From Sulfurospirillum sp036802865 (GTDB lineage: Bacteria > Campylobacterota > Campylobacteria > Campylobacterales > Sulfurospirillaceae): a stretch of 64,000 nt of DNA. Shown piece by piece: positions 26,399 to 35,287 of the stretch (within the stretch, counting starts at the first letter, position 1; each line of letters opens with the position of its first letter). The stretch spans positions 434,001 to 498,000 of the forward strand of contig NZ_DAIRVK010000001.1 of assembly GCF_036802865.1 (NCBI RefSeq), given 5' to 3'. Position numbers and translations under genes: made by a program. The notes beneath the pieces were generated by a model. That model ran no database searches and was not told the DNA's origin. It was given only the letters and a program-made list of their open reading frames with translations.

Positions 26399-26407
26399 GG
26401 TTACGTA

Positions 26408-27994
26408 TTGAAAAAATCGGTTATTCGTGCTATTAAAGAAAAATTACAAAGAGAGTTTGTCTTAGAAAAACCTAGCAATCTCTCTTTTGGTCATTATGCA
26501 ACTCCTATCGCTTTTTCTCTTGCTAAAGAGTTAAAAAAATCACCTATTGCAATCGCAGAAGAGATTTGTACTCAGTTTGAGGCAGAGGAGATCTTTCAAG
26601 AAGTGACTCCTATTAAAGGGTACATCAACTTTAAACTCAGTGAGAGTTTTCTGGATCAGTATGCTACATGGGCAATTCAAAATGAAGCACTTTTTGGAAA
26701 AGACGATCAGGATGAGTCAATCCTTCTTGAGTACGTGAGTGCTAATCCTACAGGACCGCTTCATATTGGACATGCTAGAGGCGCGGTTATGGGTGATGCA
26801 TTGTATCGTATTGGTTCTCATCTTGGTTATAAAATCACAACGGAATATTACGTCAATGATGCGGGTAATCAAGTTGATCTTTTAGGACTTTCTCTGTATC
26901 TTGCAGGACGCGAACATGTCCTTAGTTTACCTGTTGAGTGGCCAGAGGAGTTTTACCGAGGCGAATATATTATTGATCTCGCTCATGTTGCAAAAGCTGA
27001 ACTTGGTCATGCTGTGTTTGAAGATGAAGCTAATATAAAAACGCTCTCTGTTTGGGGCAAGGATAAGATGTTAGAGCTCATCAAATCCAATCTCGCGGAT
27101 GTCGGCATTGAGTTTGAACAATTTGTGAGTGAAAAGTCGCTTTATGATAAATGGGACGACAGTTTTGCCAAACTTCAAAAGAGTGACAAAACTTACACAG
27201 AAGGTGGAAAAGTCTGGATTCGCTCTACAGAACTAGGTGATGAAAAAGATCGTGTCGTTGTAAGAGAAGATGGTAGACCTACTTATCTTGCAGGCGATAT
27301 TATTTACCATGATAACAAATTTCAAAGAAAATACGATAGATATATCAATATTTGGGGTGCAGATCACCATGGATATATAACTCGTGTTAAAGCAGCAATT
27401 AACTTTTTAGGTTACGATGAGCAAAAACTTGAAGTTCTTTTAGCACAAATGGTCTCTCTTCTGAAAGGTGGAGAACCGTATAAAATGAGTAAACGCGCTG
27501 GAAATTTCATTTTAATGAGTGATGTTGTCAGTGAGGTAGGAAGTGATGCTTTGCGTTTTGTATTTCTCAGTAAAAAATCAGATACGCATCTTGAATTTGA
27601 TGTGGATGTCTTTAAACAAGAAGACAGTAATAATCCAATTTTTTATATCAACTATGCGCATGCACGGATTAATCAAATTTTTGCTAAAGCCGAAAAAAGT
27701 CTTAGTGATGTGCAAAATGTGAAGTTGGAAAATCTTAGCGAAGAGGCTCAAAATCTTCTCTTTAGTGCGTTATTATTACCAGAAGTTTTAGAAGATGCTT
27801 TTCACTCGAGACAAGTGCAAAAAGTGACAGAGTATCTTAAAAACCTTGCAGCGAGTTTGCATAAATTTTACAACGAGAATCGTGTTGTGGGAAGCAGTGA
27901 TGAAGAAAAACTTCTTAAACTTTTTGCCGTTGTGGCACTTTCTCTTCGCGTAGGACTTAAACTTATCGGCATTAATGCAAAAGACAAAATGTAA
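26408..27994 (+). CDS. argS: Arginyl-tRNA synthetase
   Basis: 528 residues, class I. The N-terminal Add-1-like domain is followed by GPLHIGHARGA (HIGH motif), the catalytic core and YKMSKRAGNF (KMSKS-type motif), then a helical anticodon-binding DALR domain. It starts with TTG, 9 bases after tatA, preceded by AAGG. It charges tRNA-Arg in the cytoplasm. Length is normal. Confidence 0.97.
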   Translation: MKKSVIRAIKEKLQREFVLEKPSNLSFGHYATPIAFSLAKELKKSPIAIAEEICTQFEAEEIFQEVTPIKGYINFKLSESFLDQYATWAIQNEALFGKDDQDESILLEYVSANPTGPLHIGHARGAVMGDALYRIGSHLGYKITTEYYVNDAGNQVDLLGLSLYLAGREHVLSLPVEWPEEFYRGEYIIDLAHVAKAELGHAVFEDEANIKTLSVWGKDKMLELIKSNLADVGIEFEQFVSEKSLYDKWDDSFAKLQKSDKTYTEGGKVWIRSTELGDEKDRVVVREDGRPTYLAGDIIYHDNKFQRKYDRYINIWGADHHGYITRVKAAINFLGYDEQKLEVLLAQMVSLLKGGEPYKMSKRAGNFILMSDVVSEVGSDALRFVFLSKKSDTHLEFDVDVFKQEDSNNPIFYINYAHARINQIFAKAEKSLSDVQNVKLENLSEEAQNLLFSALLLPEVLEDAFHSRQVQKVTEYLKNLAASLHKFYNENRVVGSSDEEKLLKLFAVVALSLRVGLKLIGINAKDKM

Positions 27995-27997
27995 CGT

Positions 27998-28840
27998 GTG
28001 ATTGTGAATAGATCACACATTCTTGCCTCTCTTTTAGCATTTTTCATTAAAAATCCCAAAGTATTTTTTGTAGCCCTTCTTTTAGGAGGGCTTACCTATT
28101 CCTATGAAATTTTTATTGCACGTGACACTATGGTGTTTCAGGGTGTCCCTAAAGCTTTAGAGCATTCAATGGCTACATACACGCGTATATTGCGCAATCA
28201 AGCCTACATGGTTGGGTATAGCGATTTTAAAGGTAATCCTTTGTGGATTGTTTATAAGCTGACACCTCCACCCCAAAATGCACAGCACCTCAAACGCCCA
28301 GATGGCTTTGGTGTAGATTGGCGTAATTTAGGGCTAATCACACCAAGCGATTATACGAATAGTGGATATGATAGGGGGCATATGGCACCTAACCATGCGA
28401 TAGCTCTTCTGTATGGCAAAGAAGCTCAGCAAGAGACTTTTTTGATGACAAATATTACTCCCCAAAAACCTTCTTTAAATCAAAAATTATGGCAACACTT
28501 GGAAGCGATTGAGCTAGAAACTTTCGCACCAAAATTTAAAGAGCTTTGGGTTTACACAGGACCACTATTTGATGCCAAAACAGTTCGACTAAAAAGTTCG
28601 CATTGGGTTGAAATCCCAGATGCTTTTTATAAAATATACATTGGAATTACACATAATGGAGAGATCAGAACACTTGCTTTTATCATTCCTCAAAATGCTA
28701 AATCCCATGAGCGCCTTGAAAAGTATGTGGTAAGTATTGATGACGTGGAGTATAGTAGTGGATTTGATTTTTTACATCAACTAGATGATGACCTTGAAGA
28801 GAGGCTTGAATCAACCATAGAGTTGCAAAACTGGTTTTAA
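27998..28840 (+). CDS. NUC1-type DNA/RNA non-specific endonuclease, membrane-anchored
   Basis: 280 residues. An N-terminal hydrophobic helix (about 20-38) is a signal anchor or signal peptide, then comes a beta-beta-alpha-metal nuclease domain. The active-site motif is DRGHMAPNHA (DRGH), with the later TNITPQ and YTGPLF elements of the family. These enzymes cut DNA and RNA and usually work in the periplasm or outside. The start is a GTG 3 bases after the argS stop. The next gene is convergent. Confidence 0.88.
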   Translation: MIVNRSHILASLLAFFIKNPKVFFVALLLGGLTYSYEIFIARDTMVFQGVPKALEHSMATYTRILRNQAYMVGYSDFKGNPLWIVYKLTPPPQNAQHLKRPDGFGVDWRNLGLITPSDYTNSGYDRGHMAPNHAIALLYGKEAQQETFLMTNITPQKPSLNQKLWQHLEAIELETFAPKFKELWVYTGPLFDAKTVRLKSSHWVEIPDAFYKIYIGITHNGEIRTLAFIIPQNAKSHERLEKYVVSIDDVEYSSGFDFLHQLDDDLEERLESTIELQNWF

Positions 28841-28845
28841 AATGC

Positions 28846-28857
28846 TTTACATGTAAG
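28846..28857. repeat. Near-copy of the TTTACATGTAAA palindrome
   Basis: TTTACATGTAAG, one base from the exact 12-mer, in the 22-base gap between two convergent genes. Confidence 0.6.
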
Positions 28858-28862
28858 AGATG

Positions 28863-29273
28863 TTATTGATTACTCTGACACGCTTTGCAGGTTCCATTTA
28901 TGACAATGAAACTGTTATTAATGTGAAAACCACTTTGAGAAGAGATCGTCTCTAAAAGGGGTTTTGTCTCTACGAACATATCTTCAACACTACCACACTC
29001 TGAGCATAAAAGATGAATGTGGGGCACTTTCTTGATTTCATATTGTTGTTTTTGGTGTGGAAGCTTAACCTCTTCTAGAATATGAAAAGAGATAAGGTCG
29101 TTGATGTTACGGTAAAGTGTTGCTTTGGACATCGTAGAATATTTTTGAAAAATGGCGTCATAAAGTGTGTCGATATCGACATGTCCAAACTGATCGATGG
29201 AATCTAAAATAACAAGCCTTTGGTGTGTTGATTTGAGGTTGCTTGCTTTTAAAACATCTTTAAATCGATCCAT
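28863..29273 (-). CDS. Fur family metal/peroxide regulator, PerR-like
   Basis: 136 residues. A winged helix (about 1-80, with THQRLVILDSI and MSKATLYRNINDLISF) is followed by the dimerisation and metal domain with HIHLLCSECGSV and TCKAC, the two CxxC zinc-structural pairs typical of Fur and PerR. It is divergent from a dihaem cytochrome c peroxidase gene, which favours a peroxide-sensing (PerR) role. This is inference; Fur or Zur cannot be excluded. The shared intergenic region holds an inverted repeat that could be its operator. Confidence 0.85.
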   Translation of the reverse strand: MDRFKDVLKASNLKSTHQRLVILDSIDQFGHVDIDTLYDAIFQKYSTMSKATLYRNINDLISFHILEEVKLPHQKQQYEIKKVPHIHLLCSECGSVEDMFVETKPLLETISSQSGFHINNSFIVINGTCKACQSNQ

Positions 29274-29360
29274 TGAATATATATCCTTAATATATGATAC
29301 AAAATTTTATAGGAGCTGAACTTAATAAGATATTAACTATCCTATTTATTCCTATTTTGT

Positions 29361-29396
29361 AATAGTATTTAATTCTAAATAAGATTAATTACTATT
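29361..29396. promoter_or_regulatory. Inverted repeat in the regulator-peroxidase intergenic region
   Basis: AATAGTATTTAAT (29361-29373) and ATTAATTACTATT (29384-29396) are inverted at 11 of 13 positions around a 10-base spacer. It lies just upstream of the peroxidase -10 box and so could repress that gene when the Fur-type protein is bound. Confidence 0.5.
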
Positions 29397-29411
29397 TAAG
29401 ATAAATATTCA

Positions 29412-29417
29412 TATAAT
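29412..29417 (+). promoter_or_regulatory. -10 box (TATAAT) of the cytochrome c peroxidase gene
   Basis: TATAAT 28 bases before the chosen ATG, with AAGGAG at 29434-29439. Confidence 0.55.
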
Positions 29418-29444
29418 TTTTCTACATCTTAAAAAGGAGTGGAA

Positions 29445-30473
29445 ATGCAAATTTCTAAGGCATTAAGTCTTTGTGCGTTAAGTGCAACCATGTTATTTGG
29501 GGCAAATGGTTTGGTTGACAAGGTCAAGCAAAATGGTATTGAATCAATTCCTGTAAGTCAACTGGAAATTTTGAAATTAATAGATGATCCTAAGGATCCA
29601 ATCACTGTTGCCAAAGTAGAGCTGGGTAAAAAACTCTATTTTGATCCTCGTATGTCTAAAAGCTCAATTATTAGTTGCAATACCTGTCACAATTTAGCGA
29701 TAGGGGGAACGGATGGCATTAGTGCAGCAATCGGACATGGCTGGACTGCAAACCCTCATCATCTGAACTCTCCAACGGTGTATAACTCTGCCTTTTTTAA
29801 AGCACAATTTTGGGATGGAAGAAGCCCACACTTAGCAGACCAAGCACAAGGTCCAGTTCAAGCAGGACCTGAGATGGCAGCGCCCCCAAAATTGGTGGAA
29901 GAGCGCATTAACTCTATTCCTGAGTATGTTGAATTTTTCAAAGGTGCGTATGGCGATACTGTAAAAATCAATTTTGAGAAGATTACCTCTACGATTGCAA
30001 TTTTTGAAAAAACATTGGTGACACCATCTCGTTTTGATGATTTTATCAATGGTAATGACAATGCACTTTCTAAAGCTGAAAAAGAAGGGCTTGAAGTCTT
30101 TATTGATAAAGGGTGTGCGAGTTGCCATAACGGTATTGCTTTAGGTGGTACCATGCAGCCATTCCAAGTAGCGGGTAAATACAAATTTGCTCAAGTGGGT
30201 GATTTTGTGGGTGATAAAAATGGGATGGTTAAAACACCAACACTTCGAAATATCAGTGAGACGGCTCCATATTTTCACAATGGTGCGATTTGGACACTTA
30301 AAGATGCGATCAAAGAGATGGGAAGTACACAGTTAGGAATTAGTATCAGTGATGCTGAGAGTACAAAGATTGAAACATTCTTGAAAGCATTGAAAGGCAG
30401 AAAGCCTGTGGTTATTTATCCTGAGCTTCCCGAAAGCAGTGAAAAAACACCTAAACCAGACGCTAAACTTTAA
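29445..30473 (+). CDS. Dihaem cytochrome c peroxidase
   Basis: 342 residues with a signal peptide (to about residue 20, ATMLFGANG). Two CxxCH haem sites, CNTCH and CASCH, mark the peroxidase (CcpA/MacA/BCCP) family, which reduces hydrogen peroxide in the periplasm with electrons from cytochrome c. FDPRMSKSS, GQFWDGR-type FWDGRSPHLADQA and TPTLRNISETAPYFHNG are family segments. An in-frame GTG two codons earlier is part of the ribosome-binding site, so the ATG at 29445 is preferred. Divergence from a Fur/PerR-type gene fits an oxidative-stress unit. Confidence 0.95.
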   Translation: MQISKALSLCALSATMLFGANGLVDKVKQNGIESIPVSQLEILKLIDDPKDPITVAKVELGKKLYFDPRMSKSSIISCNTCHNLAIGGTDGISAAIGHGWTANPHHLNSPTVYNSAFFKAQFWDGRSPHLADQAQGPVQAGPEMAAPPKLVEERINSIPEYVEFFKGAYGDTVKINFEKITSTIAIFEKTLVTPSRFDDFINGNDNALSKAEKEGLEVFIDKGCASCHNGIALGGTMQPFQVAGKYKFAQVGDFVGDKNGMVKTPTLRNISETAPYFHNGAIWTLKDAIKEMGSTQLGISISDAESTKIETFLKALKGRKPVVIYPELPESSEKTPKPDAKL

Positions 30474-30481
30474 TGAAGTTA

Positions 30482-30508
30482 CGCCTTCCTAGCAAAACTA
30501 GGAAGGCG
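30482..30508. terminator. Bidirectional terminator between peroxidase and nadD-rsfS
   Basis: CGCCTTCCTAG (30482-30492) and CTAGGAAGGCG (30498-30508) make a perfect 11-bp stem with a CAAAA loop between two convergent genes. Confidence 0.75.
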
Positions 30509-30519
30509 CATCAATACAT

Positions 30520-31401
30520 TTACTCTACGCCACGTACTCTTTTCATCTCATCTTCTCTCTCTTTGAGGAAAAGTTCCAAGTTGTATTTTACACGATAAGC
30601 AGGTGTCATCAGGTGAATTAAAACATCTCCCATATCAATAACAGTCCAGTTATCATCGGCATCAACATTGAGAAAATTCTCTCCTGCACCTTTGAGTTCG
30701 GTTTTAAGATGATCTAAAAGTGAAAGCCCATGTCTCTCACCCATTGTTGTTGCAATAACAACTGTGTTGACAAAATAATCTTTACCTGTCATATCAAATA
30801 CTTGTATATCTTCTGCTTTTTTGTCGCTTAACGCAGTGACGATTCTCTCTATTCTATTATCCATTGGATTCCTTGTATAAAACGCTATCACTTCATTTTC
30901 GATGGCTTTTGGGATAAATCTTCTATCCAAAAATGAGCGGAGCTTTGAAGAACTGATATTAACATTAATTGGTAAAATTTTCAAGTCTTTGGGCGGTGTA
31001 AATTCTCCACGAGGCGCTACAACAAATTCTACCAGTGAGCAAAGTTCCTCGTGACGGTTCCATTTGGGGAGTGCCTTAAAACTGTCGCTTCCAACGATCA
31101 AAAAAAGTTTTGCTTCAGGATAGAGACTCTTTACATGTAAAACGGTTTCAATCGTTGGAACTTGTCTTTTTTGATCGCATTCATACGAAAAAATTTCGAC
31201 TTTTTCCATGCCTTCAAACATCTTTGAAAGCCACGCTTGGCGCATGGGTGCAGGGGCACAGAAGCTCTCTTTAAAAGGGCTGAGGTATGTTGTTACGACT
31301 AAAAGCTTGTCAATATCAAGAATTTCAAGGGCTTTTTTGACAATGAGTTCGTGCCCAGTATGGGGAGGATCAAAGGAACCTCCAAAAATAGCTATATTCA
31401 A
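30520..31401 (-). CDS. nadD-rsfS: Fused nicotinate-nucleotide adenylyltransferase - ribosomal silencing factor
   Basis: 293 residues joining two usually separate proteins. Residues 1-175 are NadD (GGSFDPPHTGH, LIVGSDSFKALPKW, ISSSKLR), which makes the dinucleotide of NAD. Residues 179-285 are RsfS (AEDIQVFDMTGKDYFVNTVVIAT, GERH, WTVIDMGDVLIHLMTP.YR), which binds L14 and keeps ribosomal subunits apart in starvation. In C. jejuni these are neighbouring genes (Cj1404 and Cj1405). No stop separates them here, yet an ATG at codon 180 has AAGGA at ideal spacing, so RsfS may also be made alone. A TTTACATGTAAA palindrome is at 31130-31141. It is divergent from gap. Confidence 0.88.
   Translation of the reverse strand: MNIAIFGGSFDPPHTGHELIVKKALEILDIDKLLVVTTYLSPFKESFCAPAPMRQAWLSKMFEGMEKVEIFSYECDQKRQVPTIETVLHVKSLYPEAKLFLIVGSDSFKALPKWNRHEELCSLVEFVVAPRGEFTPPKDLKILPINVNISSSKLRSFLDRRFIPKAIENEVIAFYTRNPMDNRIERIVTALSDKKAEDIQVFDMTGKDYFVNTVVIATTMGERHGLSLLDHLKTELKGAGENFLNVDADDNWTVIDMGDVLIHLMTPAYRVKYNLELFLKEREDEMKRVRGVE
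30864..30874 (-). promoter_or_regulatory. Internal ribosome-binding site and ATG for RsfS within the fusion
   Basis: On the minus strand AAGGA (30874-30870) is five bases from an in-frame ATG whose first base is 30864. Starting there gives a 114-residue protein that matches a free-standing RsfS. Confidence 0.5.
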
Positions 31402-31515
31402 CTTTAGGACTCCATGGACTTTTTAAACTTTTTTATACATCATTTTTGCTAAAATAATTCGCTTTTCTCTAAAAGCAAATGGACTAAAACGACTATTATA
31501 TCAAAAGGAATACCT

Positions 31516-32514
31516 ATGGCACTCAAAATTGCTATAAATGGATTTGGTCGCATTGGAAGATGCGTCGCAAGAATTATTGATTCAAGGGACGATGTTGAGT
31601 TGGTGTGTGTTAATGATACGGCTGAACGTTCTATGACAAAACAATTACTCAAATACGATAGTGTACATGGTATTTTTCAAGGAACAGTTGAACTGTTAGA
31701 AAATGATTATATGCAAATAGGAAAAGCAAAAGTTAAAATGTTTTCAACCCGCGATCCTAAGGCTTTAAATTTCGCTGATTATGGCGTCGATGTTGTGCTT
31801 GAATGTACCGGTGCCCTTTTAACCCAAAAAGATACACAAGTTTTTATTGACAATGGCATCAAAAGAGTTGTTATGTCAGCTCCTGCAAAAGATGATACTC
31901 CGACCTTTGTTATGGGTGTAAATGACCATACCTATGCAGGTCAAGCGATTGTCTCTAATGCTAGTTGTACCACAAACTGTTTAGGACCCGTAGCTAAAAT
32001 TTTGGATGATGCGTTTGGCATTGACAAAGGTTTAATGACAACGGTTCACTCTTATACCAACGATCAAAATATTTTAGATGTCAAACACAGTAAAGATTTA
32101 CGCCGTGCACGTGCTGCTGCGATCAACATGATCCCAACCAGTACAGGTGCTGCAAAAGCAATCGGCTTAGTGCTTCCACACCTCAAAGGAAGACTCCATG
32201 GACAAAGCGTCCGTGTTCCAACACCTAACGTCTCTATCGTTGATTTGAACGTTGTTGTTAAAAAAGATACAACCAAAGAAGAAGTCAATGCACTTTTCAC
32301 ACAACATGCCAATGGAAGTTTGAAAGGTATTTTGGAAGTGGATGTTGAACAAAGAGTTTCTCAAGATTTCGTTACTACGACATGGAGTTCTATTGTTGCA
32401 ACAGATTTGACACAAGTTATTGGTGGCAATATGGTTAAAGTAATGGCATGGTATGACAACGAATGGGGTTACTCATCTCGTCTGGTTGACATGGCTGTAC
32501 ACGTAAGCAAATAA
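31516..32514 (+). CDS. gap: Glyceraldehyde-3-phosphate dehydrogenase
   Basis: 332 residues. The Rossmann motif NGFGRIGR, the catalytic SNASCTTNCLGP cysteine and the substrate loop PTSTGAAKA are intact. It interconverts glyceraldehyde-3-phosphate and 1,3-bisphosphoglycerate and here probably works mainly in gluconeogenesis. It heads a gap-pgk-tpiA-fabI run that matches C. jejuni Cj1403c-Cj1400c. An AAAAGG ribosome-binding site precedes the ATG. Confidence 0.97.
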   Translation: MALKIAINGFGRIGRCVARIIDSRDDVELVCVNDTAERSMTKQLLKYDSVHGIFQGTVELLENDYMQIGKAKVKMFSTRDPKALNFADYGVDVVLECTGALLTQKDTQVFIDNGIKRVVMSAPAKDDTPTFVMGVNDHTYAGQAIVSNASCTTNCLGPVAKILDDAFGIDKGLMTTVHSYTNDQNILDVKHSKDLRRARAAAINMIPTSTGAAKAIGLVLPHLKGRLHGQSVRVPTPNVSIVDLNVVVKKDTTKEEVNALFTQHANGSLKGILEVDVEQRVSQDFVTTTWSSIVATDLTQVIGGNMVKVMAWYDNEWGYSSRLVDMAVHVSK

Positions 32515-32526
32515 AAAGGATAGGGA

Positions 32527-33726
32527 ATGATTCGCTCCATTAGAGATTTAGATATTGCAGGTAAAAAAGTTTTTATTCGTTGTGATTTCAACGTACCACT
32601 AGATGAGTTTGCAAATATCACAGACGATAGACGTGTACGTTCAGCAATTCCTACCATTCGTTACTGTTTAGACCATGGCTGCTCCATTATTTTGGCAAGC
32701 CATTTAGGACGTCCAAAAGGTGTTGTGGATGAAAAGTATTCACTCGCACCTGTTCAAATGAGACTTAAACGTCTTTTAGACAAAGAGGTGATTTTATCCA
32801 GTGATGTGATTGGCAAAGATGCAACTGAAAAAGCAGCCGCACTTCAACCAGGAGAGATCTTACTTTTAGAGAATCTACGTTTTAGCAAAGGTGAAACAGC
32901 AAACGATGAAGAGTTTGCAAAAGCATTAGCAGATATGGCAGAAGTCTATATCAACGATGCGTTTGGTGTTTGCCATCGTGCACACGCTTCGGTTGAAGCC
33001 ATTACACATTATTTTAATGAAAAAAGTTCTGCTGCTGGATTTTTACTTCAAAAAGAAGTTGAATTTTCTAAAAATCTTCTTCGCCGTCCAACACGTCCGT
33101 TTGTCGCCGTTGTCGGTGGTAGTAAAGTGAGTGGAAAACTTCAAGCACTTGTCAATCTTCTTCCACGTGTCGATAAACTGGTGATTGGTGGCGGTATGGC
33201 ATTTACTTTCCTCAAAGCGCAAGGTCTTGATATTGGAAATTCGTTGGTTGAAGATGAACTCCTTGATGAAGCAAGCCGTGTCATGGAAGAGGCAAAACGC
33301 TTAGGTGTTAAGCTCTACTTACCTGTGGATGTTGTGGCGGCACAGACATGTTCGCAAGATGCAACAATTAACTTTGTAACGGTTCAAGAAATTCCAAAAG
33401 GTTGGATGGGGCTTGATATTGGGCCTGCAACTTCACGTTTGTTTAGAGAAGCACTTGCAGATGCTCAAACCATTCTTTGGAATGGTCCGATGGGTGTATT
33501 TGAGCTTGAAAAATTCTCAAAAGGTAGCTTTAAAATGTCACATGATATTGCTCAAGCACATGCAACAACGGTTGTAGGTGGTGGTGATACAGCAGATGTT
33601 GTCGCCAGAGCAGGGGATGCAGATGAAATGACATTTATCTCTACAGGTGGTGGAGCGAGCTTAGAGCTTATCGAAGGCAAAGTACTGCCTGGTGTCAAAG
33701 TACTGAGTACAAGTGAGACTGAATAA
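32527..33726 (+). CDS. pgk: Phosphoglycerate kinase
   Basis: 399 residues. VFIRCDFNVPLD, ILASHLGRPKG, LLLENLRF and the nucleotide-binding WNGPMGVFE and GGGDTADVV stretches are all present. It transfers phosphate between 1,3-bisphosphoglycerate and ADP. It lies 12 bases after gap with an AGGA site and 2 bases before tpiA, in one operon. Confidence 0.98.
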   Translation: MIRSIRDLDIAGKKVFIRCDFNVPLDEFANITDDRRVRSAIPTIRYCLDHGCSIILASHLGRPKGVVDEKYSLAPVQMRLKRLLDKEVILSSDVIGKDATEKAAALQPGEILLLENLRFSKGETANDEEFAKALADMAEVYINDAFGVCHRAHASVEAITHYFNEKSSAAGFLLQKEVEFSKNLLRRPTRPFVAVVGGSKVSGKLQALVNLLPRVDKLVIGGGMAFTFLKAQGLDIGNSLVEDELLDEASRVMEEAKRLGVKLYLPVDVVAAQTCSQDATINFVTVQEIPKGWMGLDIGPATSRLFREALADAQTILWNGPMGVFELEKFSKGSFKMSHDIAQAHATTVVGGGDTADVVARAGDADEMTFISTGGGASLELIEGKVLPGVKVLSTSETE

Positions 33727-33728
33727 GC

Positions 33729-34442
33729 ATGATTATTGCCTCAAACTTTAAAACAAATTACACAAGAGGTTCGGCAAAGGCTTTTATCAATGAGATTCAA
33801 GCATTTGTTTCCAATACAAAAAGTACGCAACAAGTGCGTATTTTTGCGCCCTTTACAGCGCTTGATTCTTTTGATGATGTCCCAAGTCTTAAAGTGGGTG
33901 CGCAAAACTTTTACCCTGTTCAAAGTGGTTCATACACAGGCGAAATTGGTTTTGAACAGCTTGAAGAGTTTGGCATTGAAACGGTACTTATTGGACACAG
34001 TGAAAGACGCCATATTCTCAAAGAGGCACAAAGCTTTATAGCCCAGAAATACGATTTTGCAAAAGCAAGAGAAGCTGAAATTATCTATTGTATTGGTGAA
34101 CCACAAGAGATCAGGGTTCAGGGTATTGATGCAGTTATGAGTTATCTTTGGGAGCAATTTGAGGGTGTTGATATTAATTATGACAAACTCATTATTGCCT
34201 ATGAGCCTGTTTGGGCGATTGGTACGGGATTGACTGCAAGCTTGGAAGATATTGAAGAGGTACTAACAAGGCTTTGTGAAAAGCTCTCTGCTCCACTTTT
34301 GTATGGTGGAAGTGTTAAAGTGGACAACATTGAATCCATTTTACATGTAAAAGCTTGTGAGGGTGTTCTGGTAGGAACTGCTAGTTGGAATGAGAAAGCA
34401 TTTTGCGAGATGATTCGCATCGCTGATAACGTAAAAAAATAA
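33729..34442 (+). CDS. tpiA: Triosephosphate isomerase
   Basis: 237 residues, shorter than the usual 250 but in line with Campylobacter enzymes. The active site is intact: ASNFKTN (Lys), IGHSERR (His) and AYEPVWAIGTG (Glu), with the phosphate loop LYGGSVK. It interconverts dihydroxyacetone phosphate and glyceraldehyde-3-phosphate. One exact TTTACATGTAAA is in the gene at 34340-34351, coding Leu-His-Val-Lys. Confidence 0.97.
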   Translation: MIIASNFKTNYTRGSAKAFINEIQAFVSNTKSTQQVRIFAPFTALDSFDDVPSLKVGAQNFYPVQSGSYTGEIGFEQLEEFGIETVLIGHSERRHILKEAQSFIAQKYDFAKAREAEIIYCIGEPQEIRVQGIDAVMSYLWEQFEGVDINYDKLIIAYEPVWAIGTGLTASLEDIEEVLTRLCEKLSAPLLYGGSVKVDNIESILHVKACEGVLVGTASWNEKAFCEMIRIADNVKK

Positions 34443-34456
34443 GAGGAGTTTGAGTT

Positions 34457-35278
34457 ATGATCATGAAAGGCAAAAAAGGTCTTATCGTAGGTATCGCCAA
34501 TAATAAATCAATTGCATATGGAATCGCTAAAGCATGTAAAGAGCAAGGTGCCGAATTAGCATTTACGTATCTTAACGAGCAGTTAGAAAAAAGAGTCCGT
34601 CCTATCGCTGAAGAATTTGGTTGCGACAAAGTGTATGAGCTTGACATTAACAATCCTGCTCACTTGGAAGCGTTAACTGCGTCATTAGAAAAAGATTTTG
34701 GAAAGATTGATTTTGTGGTTCATTCTGTTGCTTATGCCCCAAAAGAGGCATTAAGCGGTAAGTTTGTTGATACCACTAAAGAGGCTTTTGATATTGCTCT
34801 TGGTACATCTGCATATTCATTGGTTTCACTCTCACGTGCATGTTTGCCTGTTATGAATGACAATGGTTCTATCTTGACATTGACCTATTTAGGAGGACCA
34901 CGTTATGTCCCTCACTACAATGTTATGGGTGTTGCAAAAGCTGCATTAGAAGCAAGCGTTCGCTACCTTGCCGTTGATCTTGGAAGTCGTGGTATTCGTG
35001 TCAATGCCATCAGTGCTGGTCCTATCAAAACATTGGCTGCTAGTGGTATTGGTGATTTTAGAATGATTCTTAATTGGAATGAAGTGAACTCTCCACTTCG
35101 CAAAAATGTTACTACGGATGAAGTAGGCAACAGTGGTATGTATCTTTTAAGTGACCTCTCAAGCGGTGTTACAGGCGAAATTCATTACGTCGATGCAGGT
35201 TATAGCATCATGGGTATGGGTATGGATGAGACTGATGCTGAGGGTCATACAGTACTTGCGTGGGATATGCAAAAATAA
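34457..35278 (+). CDS. fabI: Enoyl-[acyl-carrier-protein] reductase (NADH)
   Basis: 273 residues, short-chain dehydrogenase fold. It carries out the last reduction in each round of fatty acid elongation. It starts MIMKGKKGLIVGIANNKSIAYG as in C. jejuni FabI; AGAGGAG at about 34442-34448 fits the first ATG. Catalytic residues lie in YLGGPRY..HYNVMGVAKAALE (Tyr-x6-Lys arrangement of FabI). It is the target enzyme of triclosan-type inhibitors in this family. It is the last clear member of the glycolytic run. Confidence 0.97.
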   Translation: MIMKGKKGLIVGIANNKSIAYGIAKACKEQGAELAFTYLNEQLEKRVRPIAEEFGCDKVYELDINNPAHLEALTASLEKDFGKIDFVVHSVAYAPKEALSGKFVDTTKEAFDIALGTSAYSLVSLSRACLPVMNDNGSILTLTYLGGPRYVPHYNVMGVAKAALEASVRYLAVDLGSRGIRVNAISAGPIKTLAASGIGDFRMILNWNEVNSPLRKNVTTDEVGNSGMYLLSDLSSGVTGEIHYVDAGYSIMGMGMDETDAEGHTVLAWDMQK

Positions 35279-35287
35279 GGAAGAAGT

